Under the pieces are notes generated by a model. That model was given only the letters and a program-made list of their open reading frames with translations, was not told the DNA's origin and made no database searches. This document shows, piece by piece, positions 10,542-22,639 of a stretch of 64,000 nt of DNA. Source of the stretch: Symsagittifera roscoffensis (lineage: Eukaryota; Xenacoelomorpha; Acoela; Convolutidae); the NCBI RefSeq assembly GCF_963678635.1, contig NC_087064.1, forward strand, positions 4,312,411 to 4,376,410. Reading direction: 5' to 3'. Every line of letters begins with the position of its first letter. The stretch's first letter is position 1. Both the position numbers and the translations under genes were made by a program.

Positions 10542-13500
10542 AGGTGGACTACCGGTTCAAAAACTGTTTCGGCAGCGTCTATTCGGGAGGCGACATTTCA
10601 TTCGCTGGAAGTGGTGAGTCATCGTCCACTCTCACGAGTATTTTCGGACATCGTCTGGTGAAGTTTGACTTGAGGCACAACGTGTGTCATTCGGTAGACG
10701 CCGTTTCCGACCACAATCTGACCTGCTTTGATGTTTCTCCCAATGGGTAAATATCACGTTTATTAACTGTGAATGAAGAAAGTGATTTATCTTTTATTTT
10801 GATCCTGTTTTTATTGAGATCGTGTTTTTTTTTTGGTTTTGTAAGGACAGGTCCTAAAAATGCGCGGTATTTCATTATATTTTTTAAAGCAGCGGAATAA
10901 AAAATATCCAATTGATCCAGTTTCTGTTTTTGGGTTAGCTAAAAAAAGCCAATTGTAAAAGATCCAGGAAACTCAAAGCGCTTTTCATGTGATATTTGTT
11001 CCCCAATTTTCGAAAGTTGATAAAAGCATATATATCGAGCGATACAAATAGCGAGCACGGCGTCAGAAATAGATTATCGAACATTTGACCTAAACTGCGG
11101 AAGATAAGCATTTGAGTTCATCAATACGAATCTTTTGGTTACTAATCAGCTCACTTAGATTTATTTTCCGAGCATCAAATGTTACACTTGTTCATTGCAC
11201 ATTTATTATGACCTTAATTTTGGGTTCTAGAGAAGGGTTTTGAATTCTTTTCCACCCCCACCCCTACTATGGAAGTTTCTCATTTTCATGATAGTTTTAA
11301 ATGCTGCCAAGACTTAATGCGTGAAGTTTCGTTATAAGGTATGAACAGAAAATGAGTTCAGAATTGTGATTTTGTTCAGCAATCAAAACTTTATCCTAAT
11401 TTGACAATGTCGCTTTTTTTCAAATCTGAAATTCAATTGTGGGAGCAGGGGGCGTTTTTTGGACTTCAACATCAGTTTTGTAATATCATTTTTGGGGTCT
11501 TTTCTGTCATACGGCCGAAAAACCATTTTTTTGCTATTTCGAACATTTTATCATGATGCTGGTATCTGATTGGTTGAAATTCATATCAGCGAAAATACAT
11601 CTCAGCATTTTCAATAAAAACAGAAGCTCCATTAACAGTTTGATAATTTTTGGGCCGTATAATAGATGAGACCCCAATGTTTTTAATATCAATATGTAAA
11701 CTAGGTTCATAACCGTGGCCATTAATGAGGAGGGGAAGGCGTCCGTGGTGTCCAATCAGAGTGGAGCAACTATTCGCTCGTTCGACTTCAGAGCACCTGT
11801 TGCCGCCGTCGCATTCAGTCCAGACGGGACCAAGATTGCAGTGGCCAAGAATGACGTCATCCTTGTCTACCACGCGCCAGGTAAGAGAAAGAAAGAGAGT
11901 TTAGTTCTCCACGCAGCACTATGAAAATAAACATTTTAATTTTAATAACATATTTTCTCGATCTAATATCTGGTCTTCTAACGTCTACTCTTGTTGGATT
12001 ATCAAAAACCACTTTTTAAAATGCATTTTTTTTTACCGTTCAACAGTTTTTTACCGTATTTTTTTTACCGTATGTGGAAGAGATTTCTCTTGCCAATGAA
12101 TATAGTTTAAATTTCCTCCAGAAGGATCGAATTGAAGACCATGACCTTGAAAAGAGAAAAATGAAATCCTTTCATTCGGAAAAAAATGTGTTCGATGACT
12201 TAGTTTTTTTGCAGATTTAAAACTCACGTTGTCGCAAATATGTTTTACTCGTAACAAGTATATGTTTTTAAATTTTTCGCAAATAACAATTCTGTGTCTT
12301 TATTAGTACGTTGAAGCAAAACTTTAAAGTTATGAATTTTCGACTAACGGATAATTCTTTCTTTAAGCTTCTTCTCTTCGCTTAGGTACAGTAGCCGTCT
12401 ACAATCCCTTCAAACTGTACCGACTTCTGAGTGGGTGCTACGGGACAGTATTGAATATCAATTGGTCCCCAGATAGCAAGCTAGTCCTCGTTGGCTGTGA
12501 AGACGCCACCTCTCGGGTATTCGCCGCCGAGTGGATCAAAGGCTTCTTCGCCTATTCTCTCGGCAGTCACAAGTCGGCAGTTGTCGGATGTTTCTTCGCC
12601 AGTTTGATATCTCCCGACTGTTATACAGTATCCAGAGATGGCGCCGTCCACTTTTGGACCTGTTCCAAAAGCTTAAATGAGTTCGAAATTTACGAGCGAG
12701 GAGCTCATTTACACGCTGTTGATGATTTAGAAGACGAGCGAGATGCGAAAACTCAACACAAAAATAACGAAGTTAAAGCTGTGTATCCTAATTTAGACGT
12801 CAAATATACGCGAGCGGCAAAACATCGAGTAGCTGTCAGCGACCAAAGTGTCGACGTTGTTTGTTGTGATTACCATTGCAAAACAAAATTGATTGTTTTC
12901 GGTCTGTCCGATGGCGAGTTTCATCTTTACGAGTTGCCAGATTTCATCCAAATTCAATCTTTGAGTATCGATTCAAGTCATCCAATTACGTCGACTCGGT
13001 TCAATAAAACGGGTGACTGGATTGGAATAGCAAGCGAAGTGCTGGGTCAGTTGTTGGTTTGGGAGTGGCAAAGTGAGTCGTATATCTTGAAGCAACAGAG
13101 CCACACAAGTCGTCATGTCGTGACAACTGCCTCGTTTTCTCCCGACGAGCAGTCTGTTGTCACGGGCGGAAACGATGGAAAAGTGAAACTTTGGCAGACC
13201 AAAACGTCATTTTGCATAGTAACATTTTCGGAGCATTCGTCGGCCGTTTCGTCCGTAATCTATTCCCAATCTGGTAAAATAGTTCTAAGTGCTTCTCTTG
13301 ACGGAACTGTGAGAGCGTTCGATCTGAAACGATACAGGAATTTCAAGACTCTAACGTCGCCCAGGCCAGCTCAGTTCACAGCGTTGGCTTGTGATGTTTC
13401 AGTTGACATTGTAGCATCGTGTGCTGTTGACATGTTCGATATATTCGTTTGGTCTATGAAAACTGGAACTATTTTAGAAATATTAAGCGGACATACCTCA

Positions 13501-14793
13501 GCCATAACTTCGCTTCAGTTCACGCCGATAACATCGAATCTCGTGACTGTATCATTAGATGGTTACGTAAGGTCTTGGAATGTTTCCGACTCAAAGGGAG
13601 GCGCTGAATCTCTTCTGATTGGCCACGAAGTCATGGCTTTATCTGTCAGTCCAAGTGGAGCCGAAGCTGCAATCTCGACTTCAAAAGCAAATCTTCAAAT
13701 CATCGATACTGTGAATTTTGAGGTTCGTGATGTGATTGATTGCAGACATGACTTGGGAATAGGTCGAGGCGTGAAAGACCAAACGACTGCGAAGTCTGCC
13801 GCGCAGTCGAGGACTTTCACGAGTTTATGTTACTCACCTGACGGAGCTTACCTACTGGCGGCCGGACATTCGAAATATGTGTGTCTGTATTTTATACGTC
13901 AGTCACTTTTGGTACAAAAATTTGCGATTTCCCAGAATCTTTCTATTGATAGAATGAACGAAATGTTAGACCGAAGGAAAATGACCGAGTTTGGAAATAA
14001 AGATTTAATTGACAGCGGAGTTGCGCAAGATGGTAAAGGTAAAGAGGGAGCAATACCTTTACCCGGAGTCAAGAATCTAGATTTGGGTCAAAGGTCATTC
14101 AAGGCCGAGATAAAAGTGGACCAGATTCAATTCAGTCCTTCAGGGCGAAATTGGCTCGCAGCGTGCACTGAAGGCTGTGTTTTGTACTCACTTGATAATA
14201 AAACTCTTTTCGATCCTTACCAACTTACGTCTGATATTTCACCCCAAACAACTAAGGAGCGTCTAGCGGAGAAAAAGTACCAAATTGCTTTGATATACAG
14301 TCTGAAACTGAAGGATTTGGAACTTACGAAACAAGTCTTGGAAACGATTCCCGCTGACCAAGTTGACTCTTTAGTGTCACTCTTGCCGACGTTATATGTA
14401 TTCCAATTGGTTGGATTTTTAGCCAATAGGATTTTGGTCACGCATTTGATCGAGTTTTATCTTATGTGGTGCAAAGCTATTTTACTTTTTCACCGAGACG
14501 CTATTAAAGAATTGATGCCTAAAAATGAGCTGACTGCTTTTAATAAAGCTCTTATTGCGCGATATGAAGAACTTAAAACGATCTGTGAGCCGGTTGGATC
14601 CGCATTGGATTATTTCATCGCAGTTATGAGTCTAGGAAGTATGAAGTTAACAGACAAAAACAGAAGTTCGGATGTAATAAACAATGCTGAGAATATTGAT
14701 GATGTTATGGATGCTTTTGACGATGATGATGATGATGATCTTGTTGATGATAATTCTGAAGATAGCGGCAATATGTCGGATAAAAGCAGTTGA
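10538..14793 (+). CDS. PWP2: PWP2 (periodic tryptophan protein 2 / UTP1), WD40 ribosome-biogenesis factor
   Basis: Three exons: 10538-10746, 11705-11880 and 12386-14793, with GT-AG introns of 958 and 505 bases joining in frame (phases 2 and 1) into 930 aa, close to the ~919 aa of vertebrate PWP2. The N-terminus (MKVDYRFKNCFGSVYSGGD) starts as family members do. WD40 repeats form two propellers, with family-typical stretches LGQLLVWEWQSESY (about 348-361), GGNDGKVKLW (389-398) and DGTVRAFDL (434-442). RRKMTEFGN (658-666) and IPLPGV (685-690) precede the helical Utp12-type C-terminal domain (about 740-880). The end is acidic, with a run of seven Asp (907-913) on GAT/GAC repeats. PWP2 is a core of the UTP-B subcomplex of the nucleolar small-subunit processome, which binds the 5' ETS of pre-rRNA for 18S maturation. 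No AATAAA is seen before the next gene. Confidence 0.96.
10747..11704 (+). other. PWP2 intron 1
   Basis: Donor GTAAAT at 10747, acceptor AACTAG at 11704. Plain AT-rich intron. Minus-strand frames overlapping its right end are antisense shadows of exon 2. Confidence 0.85.
11881..12385 (+). other. PWP2 intron 2
   Basis: Donor GTAAGAG at 11881, acceptor CGCTTAG at 12385, phase 1. Nothing else is seen in it. Confidence 0.85.
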
Positions 14794-14949
14794 TAATTTA
14801 AGTTTGTTGTCTGGAAACTGTTTTTAGTGTGTAGTTCTGATTAGTGGTACGAACGAAAGCTCGTTAAATACACATAATATTTCGAGTAACGTGAACAGAC
14901 GTTTATAGATTATGAAAGTTTGCTAGGGTCGCTTTTTTGAATGTTTTAG
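14794..14949 (+). promoter_or_regulatory. short PWP2-MANBAL intergenic gap ending in a splice-acceptor-like site
   Basis: Only 156 bases separate the PWP2 stop from an acceptor-like GCTTTTTTGAATGTTTTAG. No AATAAA is present; the nearest A-rich hexamers are non-canonical. This is the layout of an operon with an internal trans-splice site, but a separate promoter cannot be ruled out. Confidence 0.35.
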
Positions 14950-14954
14950 ATGTG

Positions 14955-15809
14955 ATGGATCTTGCATTGAGTACTATATGCTTGGCAGTGCTAGCGTCAT
15001 TTTTTCCTCGATATATTTCGGGGAATGTGAAAATGCCATCTCCTCCAACCATCAACGGAAAGCTATTTGACGTGAACGAAATGATTCCCGAAGATACACT
15101 TTTTGAAACTTGCCTCAAGTACTGCATCTATGCTTCGGCAGTTTTCCAGATACTGTGTCTTGCGGCTTTGTTTTTGTTTCCAGAACCAAAAAAGGATTTG
15201 GAGACAGAACCGCAGTTGTCGTGGAACCATGAACCTCAGCGTAATAGTAGTCAACAAAAAGAATCCGAAAGAACTGAAGCGTCATCAAGTCAGGTGGGAT
15301 ATTTGAGTCTTTCGTTCTTAGGAGAAACTTAGTAGATATATCGGGTCCGTTATTTTGAAATTATTGCTCCCAAAACAGAACAAAACTTGATTTGCTGTTA
15401 TGAAAGCAAGACTATGCTTTGAAGAATTTTAGTTTAACCGATATGTCTGCTATAATTTTCAATAGCTTGTCAAATTTCCTAGGAAAGAATTTCCTCCAAA
15501 ATAGCAAGAAACCATTGATACCCTTTGAACTAAGACGGTTGAACGAAGAATTGAAAGTTTTCAAGTCGAGCAAAACGGGTCTGGATTTTCCACTTTTCAG
15601 ATTTTTATTTTTCCATCGCCGTTTTCCTTTGATGGTTTGCGTTTGACTTCAAGTAGACAGAAAAAAAGTGTTTTAACATTTTAAAGTATTAACGATCATT
15701 CGCGTAGTCCTTTTCCGCTTCGCTTGTGTTTGGAACCGAACTTGTTTAGAAAGCGCAAACGTCGCAGACATCAAGAGGCACTACACGGCGAAGAGACAGA
15801 AGGAAATGA
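14955..15809 (+). CDS. MANBAL-like small single-pass membrane protein (UPF0239 family)
   Basis: Two exons, 14955-15293 and 15750-15809, joined in phase 0 (donor CAG|GTGGGA, acceptor TTGTTTAG), giving 132 aa. Residues about 47-80 (PEDTLFETCLKYCIYASAVF, the helix continuing to LFLF, then PEPKK) match the family pattern: an acidic lead-in to L-x-x-L-L-R/K-Y, one transmembrane helix (about 56-75), then a basic or acidic cytosolic tail. Splicing ends the protein with RGTTRRRDRRK, the lysine/arginine-rich tail expected. The function of the family is unknown. The start is uncertain: an acceptor AG at 14949 favours ATG 14955, which adds a second hydrophobic stretch at the N-terminus. ATG 15033 would give a 106-aa protein nearer the vertebrate length (~85), and ATG 14937 is also in frame. 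The gene lies ~160 bases after the PWP2 stop on the same strand. Confidence 0.72.
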
Positions 15810-17120
15810 AGTTCCATTGGGAAATATGAAATCATTTCTGCAGTTTATGCATTTAAAACTTGAAGCTAATCTTGTATTTGTACATATGTTTATAATTGTT
15901 ATTTTGAATTTTGTGAGCATACTAATTTGAGTTTTTTTATTGTTTCTGTAAATGAGCTCTAACTAAGAAATTTAATTAATGGAAATATAGATTTTCAGTT
16001 TAAGTCTTGACTTTAGGATCGAACCTCAGAAAATATAAGAATAACAAAGGTTTTTTGCCTCAGAAGTTACAAGAGCAACAATGAGTGTGTTTACATTGAA
16101 GGCTTGTATAAGAAACAGGAAACACAGGATGCTAGACAAGTGCATAAGAGTGCTTCGTCTGTGTAGTATATATATCCGGGATGTTTCCTTTTTCCCCACC
16201 ACTTCCTAAAATCACAATCTGAAGTTGTCTAAAATAAGTCATACGGAAATTTACTCGTAAAGAAAAGCAACAGTTTGTTCACGCTGGCATGTCTTATTAC
16301 AGTTAAGAACATCAAAAGGCCAAAAAAATCTTCGGAAATTGGATTTCAAAAAAATCAGGGGGGTAGAAAAGAGCCTAAACCGTTTTCGAAAAATTTTTAA
16401 AAAACATTTTTTTTGGCTCGTTTAGTCTTTTTTTTTTAGTAAAGTCTAGAAGTTTGTTGAAGCTCATTCCTCTATTCTGGCCGTTTGAAGTGTGAAGTTC
16501 TTTCAGATGGAGCTCGACCTTCGCTCTTTGATAGAAAAAAGAAACGGGCTCAGAAAATTTTCTAAGTTTCAGTAGCTGAAAAAACCATCATGATCCGTCG
16601 ACCTTCCTGGGATAAGATAAAACAGTAGAAAATGAGTATAATCCTAATTCCTGGTGGCTATGTTTTCACCTCAACTTGAAAGTCTAATCATTTTTTGTTT
16701 AGTATAATTTAAAAACGTGTTTAAAAGACAGATATTCGTCTTAAAATACGAGGTAAAGCTTTGCCATTCAAAGTCGTACTTTTCCGCGTAATGATTTTTT
16801 GGATTTTTTCTCATTAAGGGACATCGCCTCAATGAAATTCTATGTGTGGATGCCTGTCTTGACTGATCAATGAGATTCACTCAGACAGGAAGGTTGGCAC
16901 TGTGCTTAAGGCAAGTGACTCTTGTGTAATGAGATCAGTTAATTTTTCAAACCTAAAATATTTTTTACTGTGCTCATTTTCTGCGTTCGTTTTCAGTCAC
17001 TGCACAGTGTAATTTTGGGCAATTTGGTAGCAACTGTTTTATCTGCTTTGTCAAAGCGCCTTCAAAACGGCCTGGTTTTTACTAGCAAAGCATTTGAGAA
17101 AAAAAGTTATCATGGTTTCT
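15810..17120. other. intergenic DNA, nothing recognised
   Basis: AT-rich with A/T runs. One acceptor-like CTTTCAG at 16500-16506 is followed directly by an ATG and a 22-codon frame (MELDLRSLIEKRNGLRK...). It is too short to call a gene. Confidence 0.4.
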
Positions 17121-17122
17121 AT

Positions 17123-17250
17123 GACATTATATCCTATTCCAATCTACCCTGTGCTAATCTACCCTATACTATTCTATCTTATGTTCCAAACTACCCTACC
17201 AATCACCCCTATACCATTCTACACTATAATTACAGCAATTGAAACTTACT
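17123..17250 (+). repeat. degenerate TACCCTAT/CCATTCTA simple repeat
   Basis: Irregular repetition of CTAYCCTATWC and CCATTCTAC words. It explains the Tyr/Pro/Ile-rich translations that appear in two overlapping frames here. Confidence 0.55.
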
Positions 17251-17439
17251 CCATCCTCTTGAAGATTCCGAAACTGTACATCTCCGAACTAAGCATTGAA
17301 CCATCGTCAACAACGTCAAGTTTGCTTGTTCAAAATGGAAATGTGTTCAAAGCATGAACGAACAGAAACTTTGATCCATTTTTGTGATAGAAATGCGTTG
17401 CGGCTACTTCTTAAATGAGCAAAAGTCATATCACACCTA

Positions 17440-17830
17440 GTCGGTATAGCTTAGCGGATAATAAATGAAAACAGCCTTTAAGCAACGCTCTATATGACTA
17501 GCGAAAGGATTAAGTGCTGCACGTTCAAAATCGAGGAGAATGCGGCTAGGCTTTGTGTTCTTGGCTATGGCTGATAAGCCCTTCAGTAGTTTTTTGTATG
17601 TGTGCTCTTTCGTTTGGCAACTGCATAAATGCAGGGGTGTTATATCCAGCGCGTTGAGTATGGATGGTGTAAAAATGATAAAAATTGAATAGCGCAAATT
17701 TTGAATGTTCCGTCTCACAGCCAAACATCTCAATCAAACATCTCAATGTAACATCAAATTCTGGATTTTGTCGCGATCTCCAAAAATCAGCACTCTTCAT
17801 GGATCTTCAATGTCCCCTTCGTTTGTATAC
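17440..17830 (-). pseudogene. MULE-type (Mutator-like) transposase fragment
   Basis: Read on the minus strand, different frames successively give DGTFKICA near the start, KFALFNFYHFYTIHTQ, then YNTPAFMQLPNERAH, then HTYKKLLKGLSAIAK and PSRILLDFERAALNPF. These follow, in order, the DGTFK...FYQLYTIHG...LPNK...TY..L...L...DFE.AA.N core of animal MULE transposases (often fused to FLYWCH zinc fingers). The frame shifts at least twice and stops interrupt it, so it is dead. The zinc finger and C-terminus are not seen. Confidence 0.6.
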
Positions 17831-17999
17831 GCGAGGGGACATTCGCCACTGTGTTCTTAATATGGATTCGAGTTAACTATCTGGAATATAGGACTTTTTT
17901 GCTTGCTCTGCAGCTTTCTTACAGTTGGGCCTTAGGTATCCTCAAAGAAATTGTCTTCCAGGTAATTTTAGTTATCTAATTACATTAAGTGTTTGCGAG

Positions 18000-18375
18000 C
18001 GTAGCTTATCTATCAGTACCAATCTTTTTTTTTCAATCTTATTTTCAAATAAAAGTGTTCATTAAAAGTTTTATTTTATTTGATGAAATTTTTGCTATAA
18101 TCACGATCTGTAGCATCTGTTCACTGCTTTGTGTGGCTATTATTTTATGGTGTTTGTGACTGTGTGGTTAGTGTGTGAGACTCAAAATATCGGGTCGCAG
18201 ATTGAATCCGAGGCATAATAACTGGGTTGCAGATCGAATCCGAGAGTAGCCGACAGTATTTTTAATTTGAGGATCATTTCAACCTTTTCTTATTGCACTT
18301 CAGAAAGCTCTTTTTTTTTGTCGTGTTCTGGTTAGTTTTTGCTTATCACAGCTTCGCCTCTGTGTTCAATTTTGC
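18000..18375 (+). repeat. dispersed SINE-like family R4, copy 1
   Basis: Phrases ATTTTCAAATAAAAGTGTTC, TGTAGCATCTGTTCACTGC, GTTTGTGACTGTGTGGTTAG, TGTGTGAGACTC and GGTCGCAGATTGAATCCGAG (a B-box-like core, duplicated here at about 18200 and 18228), then a T-rich stretch and CAGCTTCGCCTCTGTGT. The order is shared with 39055-39435 and, without the core, 34117-34365. Confidence 0.65.
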
Positions 18376-18379
18376 GTTT

Positions 18380-19430
18380 CAGCTTCTTTGCCTCATCTTT
18401 CTTTGGATGTGTTTGATTGAAATCATCTTGAAGTAAGTTCTAAACAGATCAAGGAATTTTTGCGTATACCATGAGTAATAAACAAAAATGAAAATTTTGA
18501 TCTGTTTCGAGAAATGCCGGTTAGAAGATTATACCTTATAAAATAAGAAAGAGCCAAGGTTCATAAAGTCTTTTTTGTTTCTAGTGATTTTAAGCTAATG
18601 AAAGTGACGGAAGTTTTGATAATGTATTGGAAAGCTAATTTATGGTCCCTCAACATGGTCAACATTTTTCGAACATAGCACATGTTTTTTTTTGACTTCA
18701 CCTAGCTTTTTTGTATTTTACCTTAAAAGAGTTCTGAGTTCCGCTTAGAAGAAAATTCCGTTTCAAAATTTTTCCAAAGCGATTCGGCAGCTAAAAAAGT
18801 TTTGTGAAAAATTCATCAGTTTTAAAATCATGAGAAAAACTAATTCATACACGGTAAAGGAGAGATGGAACATTCAGGGCTTCGTTTTTTAAGAGAAGTT
18901 TAGGCGGTTGAAATTAATAGTTTAACGAAATATTCCAATGAAGACAACAAGTCCAATTATAGAAATGTATAACTGAAATCATTTTTGGAAAAGTTGAAGG
19001 TTGGAAAATTGACACTTCGTCTATTTGTAGGCTAGTTTATGGCAAAAATAACAACACTTCAAATTTTATAGTTCATCAAAATTCTTTTTGCCAAAAGTAT
19101 TTCAGAACATTTAAAAGGCAGTCGGAACATTCAGGGCTTCGCCTTGATATACGAGCAGTGTTGTCTTTTTAAGTTATTCTAAAGTTTCTTAAAGTTTTTT
19201 TTTGCTTCTACTGGCCGTAAGACTCTTTCTTATCTTTTGATTTTTAAGTTACAGATGCAGCTTTCTTTTCAAAGTCTTTTTCAAGGTGATTCTCGAAGAA
19301 GTTGCTTTAAGTTTGAAAAGCAGATGTATTTTGTGAATCAACTGTAGAATAAAAAAACCGATGGAAATAATTTTTCTCACATTTTTAAACTACGATATAA
19401 TAGCCCCAAAAGCGCCATTTAAAAAAATTT
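18380..19430. other. AT-rich intergenic DNA with R2-tail fragments
   Basis: Contains GGAACATTCAGGGCTTCG at 18867 and CAGTCGGAACATTCAGGGCT at about 19120 followed by TCGCCTTGATATACGAGCAG. Similar tails occur at 21000, 23338 and 59627. No coding signature. Confidence 0.5.
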
Positions 19431-19434
19431 AAGG

Positions 19435-19700
19435 GGCGAAAAAGGATGTAAAATAGCACCAATAGTACGCTTAAATAATAAAATAGAATAGTACCCTTAA
19501 GTTGTAATAATACCCTTGAATGTTAAAAAACAATGCTTAAATAGTAAAATAGTACCCTTAAATTGTAATATTACCCTAATACGCTAAAAAAAAGAATGCT
19601 TAAATAATAAAATAGTACCTTCAAATTTTAATAATACCCTTAAATGCTAACAAAGGAATGCTTAAATAGTAAAATTGAATGCTTAGATGGTAAAATATAG
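19435..19700. repeat. minisatellite-like block, unit about 65-75 bp
   Basis: Three to four imperfect copies of a unit containing AATGCTTAAATAGTAAAATA, GTACCCTTAAATTGTAATA and ATACCCTTAAATGCTAA. It ends just before a G+C-rich stretch at 19722-19790 with a GAGGGCTTCGGCCACCC hairpin. Confidence 0.7.
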
Positions 19701-20316
19701 TACACTTAGGATGGTTATTGGGTCGAGTCCCCCTGAAGGAGAGGGCTTCGGCCACCCCAGTAAATAGAATCTCGAGAATATCGACGGCCTCGAATTTTCA
19801 TAATTAGATTTTGATCAAAACTATCGGTTTGTTACCGATTTTTTTTGTTAATCGCGTATTTCTCTCATATGCCTATTGTTTGTTTGCTGCCTAAATGGTT
19901 CAAAATTTGGTAATTTTTTCAGTCCATACGCTCAATAACATTTTCCCACTTGAGCAGTTATCATTTTATAATATATAAATCTCAATATGTAACTCGTTGA
20001 ACTAAATTTGTAACTAGTTGAATTAAATTTGTACTTAAGACATGCTATCTGGTGCGTATAATATTTTGTTTCGGTTTACATGTGACGTGATCGAAGTGCT
20101 GTTGGTCTGCAATCTTGAGATTATGGGCTCAAAATTTCCCGCTATTTTCAAGTTCAGATAGCGCTGTGCGCAGTCATAGCTGTTATTTTCCCTGTTGCAC
20201 GCCCGGCTGCTTTGCTGTCGTAAGTATTTATGTTTATTTTTCCCTCGATAACCAAAATTCAAACTGGTTGCTATAAATAACAATTTTGCGAGCTTTCATT
20301 AATTACCCATTTCGTT

Positions 20317-20560
20317 GATTGTTCCGACTTTCGAAGAAAATAACGGAATATTTGTGCTCGGGTGTTTTTTCTGCAGACCAATTTTGACTTTTGACTTCAC
20401 GTACTTTATATCATTCGAGAGTTATTGTTGTTCTGAGCTCAAATTGAAAAAGATATTTTTTTTTCGTAATTTTATGATGTTTAAAGATCGCCAATTTGGG
20501 GTAATAAACTCGCTATATATTTTGTGCTCATAAGGCGTAAGCGGAGTTTTAATCCGTCTT
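20317..20560 (+). repeat. dispersed repeat family R2, copy 3 (truncated at 5' end)
   Basis: GTTCCGACTTTCG, TAACGGAATATTTGTGCTCG, GAGCTCAAATTGAAAAAGAT and GCGTAAGCGGAGTTTTAATC follow the R2 order. The ACACAAGC head is absent. Confidence 0.65.
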
Positions 20561-22000
20561 TCAAATCGCTCCAAATCCACCTTTGAAATTGCTCCGTCTT
20601 TGAAATTATCGCGAGTTTTTATCTATGGACTTTGCTTGACGTTTTGTTTACAAAATTGTACTTTTTGAATGTTTTTTGTCTTGTTCTATTCTTTGAATAG
20701 AATGTTTTTTTTAAAGAAAATTGTATATTTTACAAAAACGTCAAGCAAAGTCAATTATCTATGGACTTTGCTTGATGTTTGAAATTGTCTGTTGAGTGTA
20801 TTGGTTTCTTTTAGGACATTCTTTCAGGAGTTATAGTTTCAAAACTGGATTTTGTTTATTCTGAGAATCCCCAACGTAATAAAAAGTTTTTTTTATTGAT
20901 AGTTGCTTATTAATATTTTCAATAAGTTTCAAAAATGGATTTTATTAGTTTGGAAAATCCCCATCGTAATAAAAATGAATCCCTATCATTTTTTGAAGCA
21001 GTCGGAACATTCAAAGCTACGCCTTGATGTCAGTAGTCTTTTTCTGTTAGTAGCTGAGATGTTAGCAGAAATTTTGGCTAGTTTTGCTCGCACAACTTGC
21101 ATTTAAATAAATATTGCATACAATAATGAATAGAAAATGTCTTGCAATTTAATTTGTTCAGGGTGAAGGTCGAATATGCCGAAGTTTCTGTTTGCCGAAG
21201 ATACGTGAAGAATATTTTAATTGTCATCTTAGTTAAATATCATCTGTACAATTATTGTCATCAGCACACTTAACAGGTGGTAATTAGATAATAAACATCT
21301 CATTCTAAATAGGTTTTAGATTTTTTTACATTTTATTTCTTAAAAACGTTTCCAATGTAAACAAAAACGAGACCTGAGCTGCTAAACAGTCAGAGTTGTA
21401 AGACAAAAGAACTTAAGTCACGAGCAGCAATGACTTAGCGCTTAAAAGAATGCAGTCCATCAAATTAAAGCAGATTTTTGCTTTCGGCAAACTGAATGTC
21501 GGAATAACACTTGACATTGTCGGAAAACGTACCTTCAGGCACGTTGAGATGCCACCTTTTGTTTAACAAATCGGCAGACGAAAGTTTTGTTTAACAAATT
21601 TGTATATTGTACGAAAACGTCCAGTGAATCCCATTCTCTGTGGACTTTGCTCGACGTTTGTTTTACAAAATAGTATCGTTTAAATGTTCTGTGTTTTGTT
21701 TCATACTTTGAATTGAATTTTTTTTTTTCACAAAATTGTATATTCTACAAAAACGTCAAGCAAGGTCCATTATCTATGGACTTTGCTTGATGTTTGAAAT
21801 TGTGCGTTGAATGTGTTGGTTTCTTTTTGGACATTCTTTCAGGAGTTATAGTTTCAAAAATGTTTTTTGTTAGTACTGAAAATCCCCAACGTAATAAAAA
21901 ATTACTTATTTATAGTTGTATTTTAATTTTTAAAATTAGTTTCAGAAATGGATTTTGTTAAATTGGAGAATCCACATCGTAATAAAAACGTTACTTTTTA
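20560..22000. repeat. pair of related foldback elements (hairpins 20625-20752 and 21641-21769)
   Basis: Each copy has an inverted pair: GGACTTTGCTTGACGTTT on the left, and AAACGTCAAGCAAAGTC (first copy) or AACGTCAAGCAAGGTCCA (second copy) on the right, about 80 bases apart. Beyond each hairpin runs the same ~230-base sequence: ATCTATGGACTTTGCTTGAT, GGACATTCTTTCAGGAGTTA, then two ATCCCCAACGTAATAAAA-type phrases. The two copies start about 1015 bases apart. Confidence 0.75.
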
Positions 22001-22189
22001 ATAGTTCCAAAATTGATAGCTAGCTGTTGTTAGTTTAATTCGTTTCACTAATAGTTTTTTTAGTTTGTAGAATCCCCAGCGTACAGCGGATTGAAAAAGT
22101 GTCTTAGTGATCAAATTTTCTCTTTTTGGGTTAATTTTGATACAACAAAAAGTTAGGCTCTCTAACAAAAGTGAAAATGTGGTCAAAAA

Positions 22190-22420
22190 CGCAATTGAAT
22201 CTTCGTTTGCAAGTAGTTTTGATCTTAAAATTTTCCAGCAGTATAATTTTTTTTATTGATCCAGCGCTTTCAAATTGCATTAGTTTTCATTTTAAAATCA
22301 ATAAGTTTTTTGAAATCAAAATTAAATGATAATATGATAAATTTTTGAAACTCAGAAGTTGGAAAGTTTTCATAAGAAATGCCAGTAATTTTTTTCAGCT
22401 GCTTTGAGACCACTTACATA
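22190..22420 (+). repeat. decayed R3 fragment
   Basis: Carries TTCCAGCAGTATAATTTTTT, TTATTGATCCAGCG and a GAAACTCAGAAGTTGGAAAG phrase in R3 order, at low similarity. Confidence 0.35.
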
Positions 22421-22639
22421 CATCTAATTGTCTGTTGTTTTTGGTATGAAAAGTGATTATGAAGACTGTTGAAGCTCAAAAAGATCTAAGTTGACAATTG
22501 TTTTTTTTTTCTGGAAACTTTTTTCTGGAAATTTAAGAAATTCAATTAAAAGAGGATTCTTGGTCTCATTTAATTCATTGAAGCTGTAGCGCGCGTAGTT
22601 TAATAGATGGGTAATTCTTTTTTCCTACCTTTATATAAA

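Noticed and set aside
16507-16575. 22-codon ATG frame right after an acceptor-like CTTTCAG
   Set aside because: The layout resembles the other starts, but the frame closes after 22 codons with no convincing donor.
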